Assembly (NCBI GenBank): GCA_016721385.1
Contig: JADKIE010000008.1
Location: forward strand, 124,001-188,000
DNA: 64,000 bases
Reading direction: 5' to 3'
DNA from: Chitinophagaceae bacterium
GTDB taxonomy: Bacteria > Bacteroidota > Bacteroidia > Chitinophagales > Chitinophagaceae
In this document: positions 41,628 through 52,201 of the stretch, piece after piece
Numbering within the stretch: the first letter of the stretch is position 1
Layout of the letters: each line of letters starts with the position of its first letter
Program-made: the position numbers and the translations under genes
The notes under the pieces: generated by a model
Seen by the model: the letters and a program-made list of their open reading frames with translations, nothing else
The model's database searches: none
Told to the model about the DNA's origin: nothing

Positions 41628-42644
41628 TTATTGCACTCTTATTTCAAAAGCATAGGCATTTTTAGTGCCATCGGTTAAGTTTGTTTCAACACCGTTTTTC
41701 CAGTATTTGGCAATTGCATTTCCAGTTGTAAGGCTGTACTCCTGGCCGCATATATATACATTATTTTCTTTTAAAAAAATGCCTGATGCTTCAGTATCTT
41801 TTGAGCCATCGGCTAAATTTACACCAATACCATTTTTCCAATACCTTGCTATATAGTTTCCGGTGGCTGCACTTTCCTCGTAGCCAACTATATGTATTGT
41901 GTTATTTTCCACCAAAATTTCACTGGCTTCACATCTGGTGGATGTTGTGGATAAGGTTGTTGGTGTGCCGTTTTTCCAATATTTTGGTACATAATTAGTA
42001 CCAACAATTTCCCGTCCACACAAATACACATCGTTATTGAAAACTGATAATGACCCAGCCGAATTAACATTTACACTTCCGGTTGTATTGAACGATACCC
42101 CATTTTTCCAATATTTGGCTACTCCAATATTCCCAATTACTTCTTGACCACATATATAAACGTCATTGGAAATAACTTTTATTTCAGTAGCGCTTGAGAT
42201 TGGATTTGAAAGAGCTACTTGTATTCCATTCTTCCATAAAACAGCTTTTGGTGATGGGTTTCTTTCCTGACCAACTACATAAACATCATTGCCGCTAACA
42301 TAAATGGAGGAGGCATTACAGTCTGTTGTTCCGTTTGATAAAGTTACTGCCACTCCGTTTTTCCAGTATTTTGCAACAGACTTAAAATTTATTGTTTCCT
42401 GTCCGCAAACATACACATCATTGCCCTGCAAAAAAACGGAAGTGGCTTTTGCATGTTTGGTACCATCAGTTAAATTGACTGCAGTACCATTTTTCCAGTA
42501 CTTTGCAACCCTGAAGGTTCCGTTATCTTCATAGCCAGCCACGTATACGTTTTCTGTGATATCAAGAGGTGTAGGATCATCCGGAGTGCAGCTTGTAAAA
42601 TAAATTGAAATAAAAACGGCAATAAATTTTAAAGTAAGTTTCAT
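41628..42644 (-). CDS. Lipoprotein of seven YWKNG repeats, predicted beta-propeller
   Basis: A lipoprotein signal (MKLTLKFIAVFISIYFTSC) is followed by seven repeats of about 42-46 residues, each starting VYVxGxE, running to a central KYWKNG (or VLWKNG, RYWKNG) and ending near xSGND or xENN. Seven repeats of this length with two such strands each fit a seven-bladed propeller that fills the whole mature protein. The family is not one I can name. The mature protein would sit on the periplasmic or outer face of the membrane. Confidence 0.8.
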   Translation of the reverse strand: MKLTLKFIAVFISIYFTSCTPDDPTPLDITENVYVAGYEDNGTFRVAKYWKNGTAVNLTDGTKHAKATSVFLQGNDVYVCGQETINFKSVAKYWKNGVAVTLSNGTTDCNASSIYVSGNDVYVVGQERNPSPKAVLWKNGIQVALSNPISSATEIKVISNDVYICGQEVIGNIGVAKYWKNGVSFNTTGSVNVNSAGSLSVFNNDVYLCGREIVGTNYVPKYWKNGTPTTLSTTSTRCEASEILVENNTIHIVGYEESAATGNYIARYWKNGIGVNLADGSKDTEASGIFLKENNVYICGQEYSLTTGNAIAKYWKNGVETNLTDGTKNAYAFEIRVQ

Positions 42645-42704
42645 AATAATTGTCTTGTTTTTTTAAAATCTTGTAGCATTTATAAAACAGTATATGTGCC
42701 GGTG

Positions 42705-43601
42705 TTAATAAATAAAGATGCCTTTATAATTGTCTCCAAATAAAAAATCTTTTAGCGAAACAGTTTGAGGGTATCCATTTGAATAATACGTGTATTGATA
42801 TAAATTATCAAATTCAGCCAATCCTGATGTAATTGGAGTAACAGTTCTTACATAAGACAGGGGATTGTTTTTTTGAGGAATGTTTACATAAATAGATCCC
42901 AGTTCATCACCTGAAAAATGTTCAAAATCCAATACAACCGGTCTTTGTGGATAAAGTTTTAAAAAAGGGCACGGTTTATTATCATAGGTTATTACATTAT
43001 TAGAAGTTCCATGAAAAGAATAACCGGATCCTGCGATGTAAAAAAAGGAACTATCTATTTCCGAAATAATATTTCCGGAATTGTCTTTTAAAATATTGTA
43101 AGTTCCAAGTAAAAAAGGTTGCGAAAAGCCTGTGATAACAGTATTTATCTTACTTCCATTTATTTGGTAATTATATGTCAGGTTGCCGTTGCCAAAACTG
43201 CTAAATTCAATTATGGAGTCTTTAAGCATATTGCCAGCCGGAGTGTATGTTATATATTCATGTACCGAATCAAAATCAACCTGATTTATAACCCTGCGCC
43301 TTGTAATTAACGTATCTGATCCGTTATAGTAGTTATATGTAAATCCAATCCTGGCACTTTTAAAATCATTAATTTTTATTAGCGTACAACGGTTTAGATT
43401 ATCATATGCATAGTCATAGATGAAAAGCGTATCCAACGGGCGTAATTGAGTGGTATCAAGTACAATAAATTTTTTCAACAATATAGCTTGCGTTAACAAG
43501 GGCACAGGTGCTGGTGTCGGGCCATTTTCAGTACTTATTTCTTTTTGGCAGGAAAATGCAAGAATGGCCAAAACCGTAAAATAAACAGAAATCTTTTTCA
43601 T
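42705..43601 (-). CDS. Hypothetical lipoprotein
   Basis: Starts at ATG 43601 with MKKISVYFTVLAILAFSC, a lipoprotein signal with Cys18, although the open frame begins at 43664. The mature part is strand-rich and resembles RHS-like or YD-like text (FIYDYAYDNLNRCTLIKI, RIGFTYNYYNG, YNILKDNSGNIISEID, YQYTYYSNGYPQTV), as seen in DUF4595-type Bacteroidota lipoproteins. Function unknown. Confidence 0.72.
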   Translation of the reverse strand: MKKISVYFTVLAILAFSCQKEISTENGPTPAPVPLLTQAILLKKFIVLDTTQLRPLDTLFIYDYAYDNLNRCTLIKINDFKSARIGFTYNYYNGSDTLITRRRVINQVDFDSVHEYITYTPAGNMLKDSIIEFSSFGNGNLTYNYQINGSKINTVITGFSQPFLLGTYNILKDNSGNIISEIDSSFFYIAGSGYSFHGTSNNVITYDNKPCPFLKLYPQRPVVLDFEHFSGDELGSIYVNIPQKNNPLSYVRTVTPITSGLAEFDNLYQYTYYSNGYPQTVSLKDFLFGDNYKGIFIY

Positions 43602-43744
43602 GAAATCAGGCGGCATGTAATTTGTGATTGTGTTAAATTTTCCACATGAAATTACTGTATCCAATGTTCATACAATAGCATAAACAAACACCTGCGCTGT
43701 TTAGCCAACAAACGTGTATTTTTTTGGAAAATACGTGTACGGTG

Positions 43745-44481
43745 TCAGGAAAATTTAGAAAGGAAATCGTCTTTACGCCTGGTTGCAACCTCAATACTGG
43801 TGCCATCCTCCAATACCACATAGCCACCACGGCCTTTCTGATAATTTTTTATACAATTTAAATTTATGATATGGGAATTATGTACTCTAAAAAACATTTC
43901 TTCTGGCAAGATGTCTTCATATTCTTTTATTTTTAGAAGCAGTGATTCGCTCTTTATTTTAAAACTACAGTAGTATAATTCCCATTTGCTTCCAGCCTCA
44001 TAATATCTTCAATTGTTACGAATATCAATCCATTAATTGTTGGAATGGCCATTTTTTTAAGTTGAATCTTGGGGGCTTGTACGTTTTGAAATAATGTGAG
44101 CAGTTGTTGGTTAATTGTTTTATGCTGGGTTCTGGCAACTGCCTTACTTACTGCAGCTTGCAACTCTTCAATATTTACCGGTTTCAAAAGGTAATCCAAT
44201 GCGGCATATTTAAAAGCTTTTAACGAATAGTTATCAAATGCTGTAATAAAAATAACCTCAAAGCTTATGGGCATTAGCTTATCAAGCAGATCAAAAGCAT
44301 TTGCTCCGGGCATTTCAATATCCAAAAAAACAATTTCGGGTTCTGTTTTTTTTATGAGCAGGTAAGCATCTTCAACATTGCCTGCATCACCGGCTAGGTT
44401 AATCCCGGAGCAATAATTTTCCAATAAATTTTTTAGAATGCGAACATTTTTGGGCTCGTCATCTATAATTACAGATAGCAT
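43745..44481 (-). CDS. LytTR-family response regulator, one frame break
   Basis: The receiver domain carries the acidic pair D7/D8, the phospho-accepting Asp54 in VFLDIEMPG, Thr80 and Lys100 in LLKPVN. The LytTR DNA-binding domain follows (GLIFVTIEDIMRLEANGNYTTV). The open frame ends at 43954, but one A less in the run near 43962 continues it as IKSESLLLKIKEYEDILPEEM, then FRVHNSHIINLNCIKNY and EVATRRKDDFLSKFS, typical of the LytTR end, to the TGA at 43745. It lies 14 bases after the kinase gene and is its likely partner. Confidence 0.9.
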
Positions 44482-44495
44482 ATTTAAGAATCTGG

Positions 44496-47394
44496 TTAAT
44501 TACCTGGAAATACCAGTGTAACTTTTGTGCCTAGTGAATTTCCTTCTGTATTGATTAAATCGGTAATGGAAACTTTAATTGGGAATTTCCTGTTCACATT
44601 TAACAGTTCTATCCTTTTGGCTGTTAATTCCATTCCCTTTGACTGGTATTCTAAATGTACATTCCCTTTTAATTTTTCTGATGCCAATCTCCCAATTCCA
44701 TTATCTGTAATATCGCAAATCAAATTATTGTTTTTCAAAGATATTGTAATAATAATTTTGCCCGTCCCATCTTTTTTATTATTTATGCCATGGCGAATTG
44801 CATTTTCAATATATGGTTGCAAAAGCATAGGAGGAATGCGAATTTCATTTTTTTCAATATTAGCAGCAATGTTGAAAAAGTACTCAAATTTATTTTCGAA
44901 TCGCATTTGTTCAAGAGAAAGGAATGTACTCAGGTATTCTTTCTCGTCCTGAATGGTAATTTCATCTCTGCTTGAATAATCAAGCGTTTTGCGGATTAGT
45001 CTGGAGAAAACAGTTATAAAGCGATTAGCTACTTTTACATCTGTTTCCATAACATACTGTTGTATTTAATTTAAACTGTTAAAGATAAAATGTGGATTCA
45101 TTTGCGCTTTCAGTGCCATCTGTTCCATTTCAAATATTTTGGAAGTCAATGCAGCTTTTTCGCTTGCCCGTTTATTTAACATCTTTATACGTCGAGTAAA
45201 ATACCACACAATTAACCCAAAAATAAGTGATGTAATAAAAAAGCGGAACCAATTTTTTTCTAACAGTTTTTTTTCAATTTCAAATGGGATTAGAACACTT
45301 TTGCTGACAGTACCAAATTTGTTAATTGCTTTTACTTCAAATTGATATTTCCCGGAAGGTAATATAGGATAACTTATATAGTTCTCTCGGGTGTTTCGCC
45401 AATCACTATGCAAGCCCATGAGCCTATACTGATAGATTAAGTCATCTGATGATTTGAACGAAATGGCTGAAAAATCAAACCGGATATTATTTTCATTGCT
45501 CTTTAAACTAAGCTTTGTGGAATCGTATATCCGCTCTTTACCGGCGATAGTGATTCCCAATATATTTAAATGGCATCTGGATAACTGTGACACTTTTCGT
45601 TCATCAAAAAATGAAAGCCCGGAAGGGGTACCCACATATACCATATTACTGTCGGCATATATAGCGTTAATCATGTTACTAGCCAAGCCATCAGATGTAG
45701 TATATCTTATAAGAACTTTATAAGGATATGTAGAAATATCTATTTTATTTATGCCCTTATCCGTTCCTACCCACAAATAATTGCCCTTTAAAAACATATT
45801 CCGGCAAATATTACTTGTAAGGCCATTGGTATCAGAAATATGATAGATAATGCTACCATCTTTATAAGCTACAAGGCCTGCATCATAGGTGGAAACCCAG
45901 ATGATACCATCCTTCCCTTTTTTAATATCGGAAACTCTGCGGTTAAAAAAATCATCCACAGCAGCAAGCGGGTAGCTGGTTTTATTTTTACGCACTACAA
46001 ACAATCCATTTAACGTACCGATAAAAGTAGAATCGCTATCCCTCAGTACAGCCGTTGCTCTTTCCTTCCAGATAGTATCAATTATTTGAAATGATTTTGG
46101 ATTTAATAGAACAACATTGCTTGAGGTAGCAACATACCATACAGAGTCATTTATAATATGGTGGCTTTTATAGGCAAGCTGAATTGTCTTTGAATTACCC
46201 CCTTTTTTAAAAAAAAGACCAACATTGGAAAAGACGATGTCTCCATGCTTACTTTTATAGTAGAAGTATAGTTTTTTATTGAACTTATCAAAACTCTTTT
46301 TATCAAAAAAATTTCTTTAAAATTATCAGAAACGGATAAGATCAGGCCCTTTTCATTGCTTGCATAAATAGAGCCACTGGTGGAAATAAGGCTAATAAAG
46401 TTGGAAAATTTATATCATCTTTTTTTTAAAATGTAAATACATTTGGAGAGGTTAATTTAAAAACCCCCTGGCCAAGTGTGAGAAACCATAGTTCATTTTC
46501 ACTATCGGCAAACACATCTGAAATACTGTTACCTTTTAAAATACTGTACGACTTTTTAAAAGAATGTTTTAAATCAAAACATCAGTTCCATCGGTTTTTG
46601 TTCATAAAGAGCAGGGAGTCATTTATAATTGAATAACTCACGAGTTTACTAACTGGGTTTTGGATGGTTGTAAGCTTGTTTCCCGATATTAAAATACTTG
46701 TATTTCCCGAAACAAAATTTGTAACAGCGGCTACTGTTCCGGATAGGCCGGAACGGTTAACAGTATAAATTGCCTGTGAATTACAAAGGCGCTCAATCAG
46801 CAGAAATTTTTTTTGAAAATGATACAAGTCAACCCCTTCAATTAAGTGTATACCTCCATTATTATTGGGGGCAATCTTACTGATAAATTTAACCGGGTTG
46901 CCGTTAATTGAATCCCAATTGTGGAGACTGCCATCAGGGCTTAATGCGCTTAAGCGCTTAACCTGGTTAAAGAACACGGTTCCTTCAATATCCTCACAAA
47001 ATCCATAAATATTATTTTTTAAATGAATTTTTGCCAGTAAAGTGTCATTTTGTTGAGTATGAAGAAAGCCTTTATAATAATAACAGATAGATTTTTTAAA
47101 AGGTGCCATCCAAACCCTTCCTTTAGAATCGCAAAATATTTTCAGAATCTCATTATCTGGTAATCCGTCTTTTACAGTAAAGTTTTTATAGTGAGTTCCA
47201 TCAAAACGACTAAGACCAGTTTCGGTACCAAACCACATAAAACCTTCTTTATCCTGTGTTGTACAATAAACCGTATTACCGGCAAGTCCATTGCTGATGT
47301 TATAATTGATGTACGTATTTTCCAACTGTTGACACAGAGCCGGGCAACAGGAAATGCCTATAAAAAAAATGAAAATGATTTTTATTTTTGTCAA
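44496..47394 (-). CDS. LytS-type sensor kinase with reg_prop beta-propeller sensor, breaks and one in-frame stop
   Basis: About 965 residues when joined. Signal peptide MTKIKIIFIFFIGISCCPAL, then reg_prop repeats (EGFMWFGTETGLSRFDG, KGRVWMAPF, KDGIIWVSTYDAGLVA, YLWVGTDKGINKID) forming a periplasmic propeller, a Y_Y_Y domain (YRLMGLHSDWRNTRENYISYPILPSGKYQFEV), one membrane helix (FFITSLIFGLIVWYF) and a His_kinase domain: QMNPHFIFNSLN with the phospho-accepting His, then an ATPase with LLQPYIENAIRHGI and DITDNGIG. Frame breaks occupy about 46300-46585. An in-frame TAA at 45066-45068 follows NSLN. Confidence 0.83.
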
Positions 47395-47614
47395 TTACTG
47401 GTGGTTATCAGTAAAAATAGCAAAAATCAATGATATCAAGTTTGAGCATTCTTTAAAATGCTTGGCGAAATCAGTTAAAAACCAGTATTAAAAAATAACG
47501 ATATGGCATAATAATATTCAGGGCAATGTCAATTTTGTTTACACTCAACGCAGCGCTTATTGGGAAGTACTTTTGGTAATTTTTGTTTAAAAGTTCATGG
47601 AGGTGATAAATTCT
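47395..47614. other. Intergenic region between the divergent kinase and tetR genes
   Basis: About 220 bases before the tetR promoter. It contains AT-rich sequence and should hold the minus-strand promoter of the kinase gene, but I see no clear match to the consensus and no small gene. Confidence 0.5.
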
Positions 47615-47646
47615 TTTGACTATCTGCAGAAGTTAATTTACTTTTG
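47615..47646 (+). promoter_or_regulatory. Promoter of the tetR-efflux operon
   Basis: TTTG at 47615-47618 and TACTTTTG at 47639-47646, separated by 20 bases; both elements match the Bacteroidota consensus exactly. Confidence 0.85.
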
Positions 47647-47662
47647 TTAACCAATTGGTTAA
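47647..47662. promoter_or_regulatory. Palindromic operator, probable TetR binding site
   Basis: TTAACCAATTGGTTAA is a perfect 16-base palindrome abutting the -7 box, covering the expected transcription start, and ending 5 bases before the tetR ATG at 47668. Such a site is the usual size for a TetR dimer and would block transcription of tetR and the efflux genes behind it. Confidence 0.82.
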
Positions 47663-47667
47663 ACTAT

Positions 47668-48284
47668 ATGGTTAAATTAAAGAAAGACAACTCTGCAGAG
47701 CAAAAAATTTTAGCCGCTGCAAAAAAAGTATTTACAACCAAAGGCATGGCAGGAGCTAGGATGCAGGATATTGCCGATGAGGCAGGCATTAACAAAGCAT
47801 TACTGCATTATTATTTTAGAGATAAGGACAGATTATTTGAGGTTGTATTTTTAGAAGAAGCCCAAAGATTCTTCCCTAAAATAAACTCAATATTTCAGGC
47901 AGATGTGCCGCTTTTGAAAAACTAGAAAATTTTGTGAACGAGTATATAGATGAAATGCTCCAAAACCCTTATTTACCCTGGTTTGTTTTTAATGAGATGC
48001 ATAGAGACCCGGAGCAGTTTATGTATAAAATATGGGGTAAAGAAAACCTCCCTAACCCTTCAAAATTTTTGGAGCAAATGCAAAAGGAAGTAAAAAAGGG
48101 GACAATAAAAAAAATAGACCCGATGCATTTGTTGATGAATATTTTATCAATGACCATCTTTCCGTTTGTTGCAAAGCCAATGCTTACACGTAATATGCAA
48201 TTGAGCGAAACACAGTTTAAAAAAGTTATGGAGCAGCGCCGGAAAGAAGTACCCAAATTTATTATAGATGCTATAAAAAAATAA
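47668..48284 (+). CDS. TetR/AcrR-family repressor, one frame break
   Basis: The N-terminal helix-turn-helix is textbook: SAEQKILAAAKKVFTTKGMAGARMQDIADEAGINKALLHYYFRDKDRLFEVVF. The ATG at 47668 is the start; a TTG further up lies in the operator. A missing T near 47915 joins DVPLFEKLENFV with the C-terminal ligand-binding half, whose frame begins NEYIDEMLQNPYLPWFVFNEMH. About 205 residues. It is the first gene of the efflux operon and probably controls it and itself, released by an unknown ligand. Confidence 0.9.
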
Positions 48285-48288
48285 TTGT

Positions 48289-49554
48289 ATGAAGCATATT
48301 CTGATTTCATTGTTATTGCTGCCCTTTATATTACATGCACAGCAAAACAATACGCTAAGCTTAACTAAAGCCTATGAGTTGGCTATACAAAATTACCCAT
48401 TGGTAAAGCAAAGAGATTTGTTAAAACAAACCGCAGATATCAACATCAATAATTTAAGCAAAAATTTTTTGCCGCAGTTTAACATAAGTGGGCAAGCTAC
48501 TTATCAATCAGATGTTACGCAAGTTAAAATACCATTACCAGGCGTAACTATTACTCCACCATCAAAAGATCAGTATAAAATATTGGCAGATATAAATCAA
48601 CTTATTTACGATGGCGGTGCAGTTACTGAGCAAAAGAAAATTTTACAATTAAATGATGCTGCCGAGCAACAAAAAATTGAAGTGGAATTGTATAAATTAA
48701 AAGAAAGAGTTAATCAACTTTATCTTGGGGTTTTGTTTTTAGATGAACAATTAAAGCAGACAGATTTAATAAAAAAAGATATTAATAATGGTATTAAAAA
48801 AACAGAAGCTTTAGTAAACAACGGTGTCGCCTTTCGTTCAAGCGTAAATGTGTTAAAGGCCGAGTTGCTAAAGGCAGAGCAAAGGACTATTGAAGTAAAA
48901 ACCTCCCGAAAAGGATTGATTGATGTATTGAGTTTATTTATTAATGCGCCTTTGGCAGAAAATGTACAACTGCAAAAACCTGTTATAGAAATTGAAATTC
49001 CTGACAATGATATCAAAAGGCCCGAAATAAAATTGTTTGACACACAAGAAAAATTATTAAACGGGCAATATAAATTGATAGATGCCCGTAATAAACCAAA
49101 AGCCAGTGCTTTTTTACAAAGTGGTTACGGTAAGCCGGGGCTTAATCTTTTTAAAAATGAGTTTGCTTTTTTTTATATAACAGGTGTTCGCCTTAACTGG
49201 AATTTTGGAAATTTATATACTAGGAAAAACGACAGGCAGTTAATAGATATTAATAAAAAAACGATTGACGTACAAAAAAACATGTTTTTATTAAATACAA
49301 GTGCAGCATTGAAACAGCAATTATCGGAAATAGATAAATTAAAACAATTAATAAATACGGATAATGAAATTATAGATTTAAGAATAAAAGTTAAAGTAGC
49401 AGCAAAAGCACAATTAGAAAATGCGGTAATAACTGCCAACGATTATTTACGTGAAATAAATGCCGAAGATCAGGCAAGGCAAAGCTTAATAACGCATGAG
49501 GTACAATTACTGCAAGCACAAATTAATTATCAGACAATTTTAGGAAAACAATAA
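48289..49554 (+). CDS. TolC-family outer membrane efflux channel
   Basis: 421 residues: signal peptide MKHILISLLLLPFILHAQ, then two halves of the OEP fold (LSLTKAYELAIQNYPLVKQRDLL..., GINIS-type strands, SGQATYQSDV) with long coiled-coil helices (ERVNQLYLGVLFLDEQLKQ, TSAALKQQLSEIDKLKQLI). It forms the outer membrane part of the tripartite pump. The start lies 4 bases after the tetR stop. Unbroken. Confidence 0.9.
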   Translation: MKHILISLLLLPFILHAQQNNTLSLTKAYELAIQNYPLVKQRDLLKQTADININNLSKNFLPQFNISGQATYQSDVTQVKIPLPGVTITPPSKDQYKILADINQLIYDGGAVTEQKKILQLNDAAEQQKIEVELYKLKERVNQLYLGVLFLDEQLKQTDLIKKDINNGIKKTEALVNNGVAFRSSVNVLKAELLKAEQRTIEVKTSRKGLIDVLSLFINAPLAENVQLQKPVIEIEIPDNDIKRPEIKLFDTQEKLLNGQYKLIDARNKPKASAFLQSGYGKPGLNLFKNEFAFFYITGVRLNWNFGNLYTRKNDRQLIDINKKTIDVQKNMFLLNTSAALKQQLSEIDKLKQLINTDNEIIDLRIKVKVAAKAQLENAVITANDYLREINAEDQARQSLITHEVQLLQAQINYQTILGKQ

Positions 49555-49563
49555 ATAAAAATT

Positions 49564-50502
49564 ATGAAGCGTTTACATTTTATCATTGTTGTAACAGCGG
49601 TTGCAATTTTAGCCGGTTGTAAAAATGGCATAACTAATTCCGATGCATCGGGTACATTTGAAGCAGATGAAGTTATTGTATCATCTGAGCTATCGGGCAA
49701 GTTATTGATGTTTAATGTACAGGAAGGTCAGCAATTAATTAAGGATAGCGTTATTGGAATTGTAGACGCAAAAAACATTTCGTTACAGCAAGAGCAGGTA
49801 GAAGCAAGTATAAATGCATTAAACGAAAAAACAGCAAATGTTGCACCACAAATACAATTGCTGCAAAATCAGTTAGCTGTGCAGCAATCGCAACTTAATA
49901 ATTTGCAACACGAAAAAGAACGAATTGAAAATCTCATTAAAGCAGACGCTGCTACGGGTAAACAGTTGGATGATATGAATGCCCAAATTGATGTGGCTCG
50001 TAAGCAGTTAGCAGTTACACAACAACAAATAAATGTGCAGCGTAATAATGTATCTACTCAAAACAAAACTATTTTAAGCGAAGCTAATCCGTTAAAAAAA
50101 CGAGTTGCTCAATTGGCAGATCAGGCGCAACGGGCAAATATTAATAACCCAACTACCGGAACGGTTATTACAAAATATGCCGAGCAAGGTGAAATTACAT
50201 CTGCCGGAAAAGCATTGTATAAAATTGCCGATTTATCATCCTTAAATTTAAGAGCATATATTACCGGTGTGCAATTACCACAAATAAAACTTGGCCAAAC
50301 AGTTAAAGTGTTAATTGATGATGGCGCAAAAAAGTATAAGGAATATGCAGGTACAATTACATGGGTTTCGGACAAAGCAGAGTTTACACCAAAAACAATT
50401 CAAACAAAAGAGGAGAGAGCAAATTTGGTTTATGCCATCAAAGTAAAAGTAAAGAATGACGGGTACTTAAAAATAGGAATGTACGGAGAAGTTAAATTTT
50501 AA
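49564..50502 (+). CDS. HlyD/YbhG-type membrane fusion protein
   Basis: 312 residues with a lipoprotein-like start MKRLHFIIVVTAVAILAGC. A barrel-sandwich (biotinyl-lipoyl-like) half-motif GTFEADEVIVSSELSGKLLMFNVQEGQQLIKDSVIG, a helical hairpin (about residues 85-190) and a returning half NPTTGTVITKYAEQGEITSAGKALYKIADLS follow, then a beta-barrel (LRAYITGVQLPQIKLGQTVKVLIDDG). It bridges the inner membrane ABC part and TolC. The Cys18 may be lipidated. Confidence 0.92.
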   Translation: MKRLHFIIVVTAVAILAGCKNGITNSDASGTFEADEVIVSSELSGKLLMFNVQEGQQLIKDSVIGIVDAKNISLQQEQVEASINALNEKTANVAPQIQLLQNQLAVQQSQLNNLQHEKERIENLIKADAATGKQLDDMNAQIDVARKQLAVTQQQINVQRNNVSTQNKTILSEANPLKKRVAQLADQAQRANINNPTTGTVITKYAEQGEITSAGKALYKIADLSSLNLRAYITGVQLPQIKLGQTVKVLIDDGAKKYKEYAGTITWVSDKAEFTPKTIQTKEERANLVYAIKVKVKNDGYLKIGMYGEVKF

Positions 50503-50505
50503 CAA

Positions 50506-51420
50506 ATGCAGGCAATAATTATTGAAAATATTATTAAAACGTATGGTAAAAGCAAAGATGTAATGGCATTAAATAATATTTCATTTAATGTACAAAAAGG
50601 GGAGTTGTTTGGAATAATAGGGCCTGATGGTGCCGGTAAAACTTCTTTATTTAGAATACTTACAACTTTGTTATTGGCAGATAGTGGCAAAGCAACGGTT
50701 GATGGTTTTGATGTTGTAAAAGCGTATAAGCAAATACGCAAAATAGTTGGTTATATGTCTGGTCGGTTTTCTTTATATCCCGATTTATCGGTAGAAGAAA
50801 ATCTTAATTTTTTTGCAACAATTTTTAATACCAGCATCAAAGAAAACTACGATTTAATAAAAGATATTTATGTACAAATAGAACCTTTTAAAAACAGAAA
50901 AGCAGGCCAGCTTTCCGGAGGTATGAAGCAAAAACTGGCATTGAGTTGCGCTTTAATACATCGTCCGTCTGTGTTATTTTTAGATGAACCTACAACCGGG
51001 GTAGATGCCGTTTCACGTAAAGAGTTTTGGGAGATGCTCAAAGGATTAAAACAACAAGGAATTACCATACTTGTTTCTACACCATATATGGACGAAGCAG
51101 ATTTGTGTGATAAAGTTGCATTAATGCAAAATGGAAAAATTCTTTCAATAGATACTCCTGGCGGTATAATAAATAATTTTTCAAACCCTTTATGGGCAGT
51201 TAAATCCTCTCAAATGTTTCATTTATTAAATGACATAACAAAGCAAGATTTTGTAAAAGATGTATATCCTTTTGGCGAATTTCATCATGTGGTTATGAAA
51301 GACAAATCGGGAGAAACATTGCTGAAAAATTTTGTGCAAATGCACCAGGAAGATAAAATGCAGATAAAAGAGCTAAAACCTAATATTGAAGATTGCTTTA
51401 TAGCCTTAATGAAAAATTGA
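50506..51420 (+). CDS. ABC transporter ATP-binding protein (first of two)
   Basis: 304 residues. Walker A GPDGAGKTS, Q-loop region YMSGRFSLYPDL, signature LSGGMKQKLAL, Walker B VLFLDEPTTG, D-loop and switch His replaced by STPYMDEAD. The pattern matches the N-terminal half of E. coli YbhF. It starts 3 bases after the HlyD-type stop and powers the pump by ATP hydrolysis. Confidence 0.94.
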   Translation: MQAIIIENIIKTYGKSKDVMALNNISFNVQKGELFGIIGPDGAGKTSLFRILTTLLLADSGKATVDGFDVVKAYKQIRKIVGYMSGRFSLYPDLSVEENLNFFATIFNTSIKENYDLIKDIYVQIEPFKNRKAGQLSGGMKQKLALSCALIHRPSVLFLDEPTTGVDAVSRKEFWEMLKGLKQQGITILVSTPYMDEADLCDKVALMQNGKILSIDTPGGIINNFSNPLWAVKSSQMFHLLNDITKQDFVKDVYPFGEFHHVVMKDKSGETLLKNFVQMHQEDKMQIKELKPNIEDCFIALMKN

Positions 51421-51421
51421 A

Positions 51422-52201
51422 ATGAATAATAATTACGCCATAACAGCAAATAATTTAACCAAACGCTTTGGCGATTTTGTTGCTGTAGATAATATCAGTT
51501 TTGAAGTAAGTAAAGGCGAAATATTTGGATTTTTGGGAGCCAACGGTGCAGGTAAAACAACAGCCATGCGTATGCTTTGCGGCCTGTCGCTTCCATCATC
51601 CGGAACTGCAACGGTAGCAGGTTTTGATGTGTACAAACAAAATGAAAAAATAAAAAGAAGCATCGGTTACATGAGCCAAAAATTTTCGCTGTACGATGAT
51701 TTAACGGTAAAAGAAAATATGCAGTTTTATGGAGGTATTTATGGCAAGAGTGATGCATTTATAATAAAGAAAACAGCTTTTATTCTTAATCATCTTCATT
51801 TAGAAAAAGAAGCCAATGTGCTGGTTAAGGCTTTGCCTTTGGGCTGGAAGCAAAAACTTGCATTTTCGGGTGCAATCTTTCACGAGCCCGAAATTGTTTT
51901 TTTAGACGAGCCTACCGGCGGCGTTGATCCGGTAACACGTAGAGAGTTTTGGAATATGATTTATCAGGCATCAGATTTGGGCATTACCATTTTTGTTACC
52001 ACACACTATATGGATGAAGCAGAGTATTGTAACAGGGTAAGCATTATGGTTGATGGACGAATAGAGGCATTGGATACACCATCAAAATTAAAATCAACTT
52101 ATAACGCGGCATCCATGGATGATGTGTTTTTAAAATTGGCTCGTAAAGCTGTAAGAGCCTGCAGATTAAATAACTGGCATGAAACAATTTTTAGCTTTTG
52201 A
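51422..52201 (+). CDS. ABC transporter ATP-binding protein (second of two)
   Basis: Walker A GANGAGKTT, YMSQKFSLYDDLTVKENM, an unusual signature LPLGWKQKLAFSGA, Walker B IVFLDEPTGGVDP and switch His in TTHYMDEAE. It matches the C-terminal half of YbhF, where LPLGWKQ is normal. A frame break near 52150-52170 makes the last residues unreliable; with one base changed the frame would stop at about 52172, just ahead of the next start at 52179. Two separate ATPases here stand for the single fused YbhF of E. coli. Confidence 0.92.
   Translation: MNNNYAITANNLTKRFGDFVAVDNISFEVSKGEIFGFLGANGAGKTTAMRMLCGLSLPSSGTATVAGFDVYKQNEKIKRSIGYMSQKFSLYDDLTVKENMQFYGGIYGKSDAFIIKKTAFILNHLHLEKEANVLVKALPLGWKQKLAFSGAIFHEPEIVFLDEPTGGVDPVTRREFWNMIYQASDLGITIFVTTHYMDEAEYCNRVSIMVDGRIEALDTPSKLKSTYNAASMDDVFLKLARKAVRACRLNNWHETIFSF

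Noticed and set aside
47644..47667. TTG start for the tetR gene
   Set aside because: It lies within the promoter and the palindromic operator; the ATG at 47668 gives a normal TetR N-terminus.
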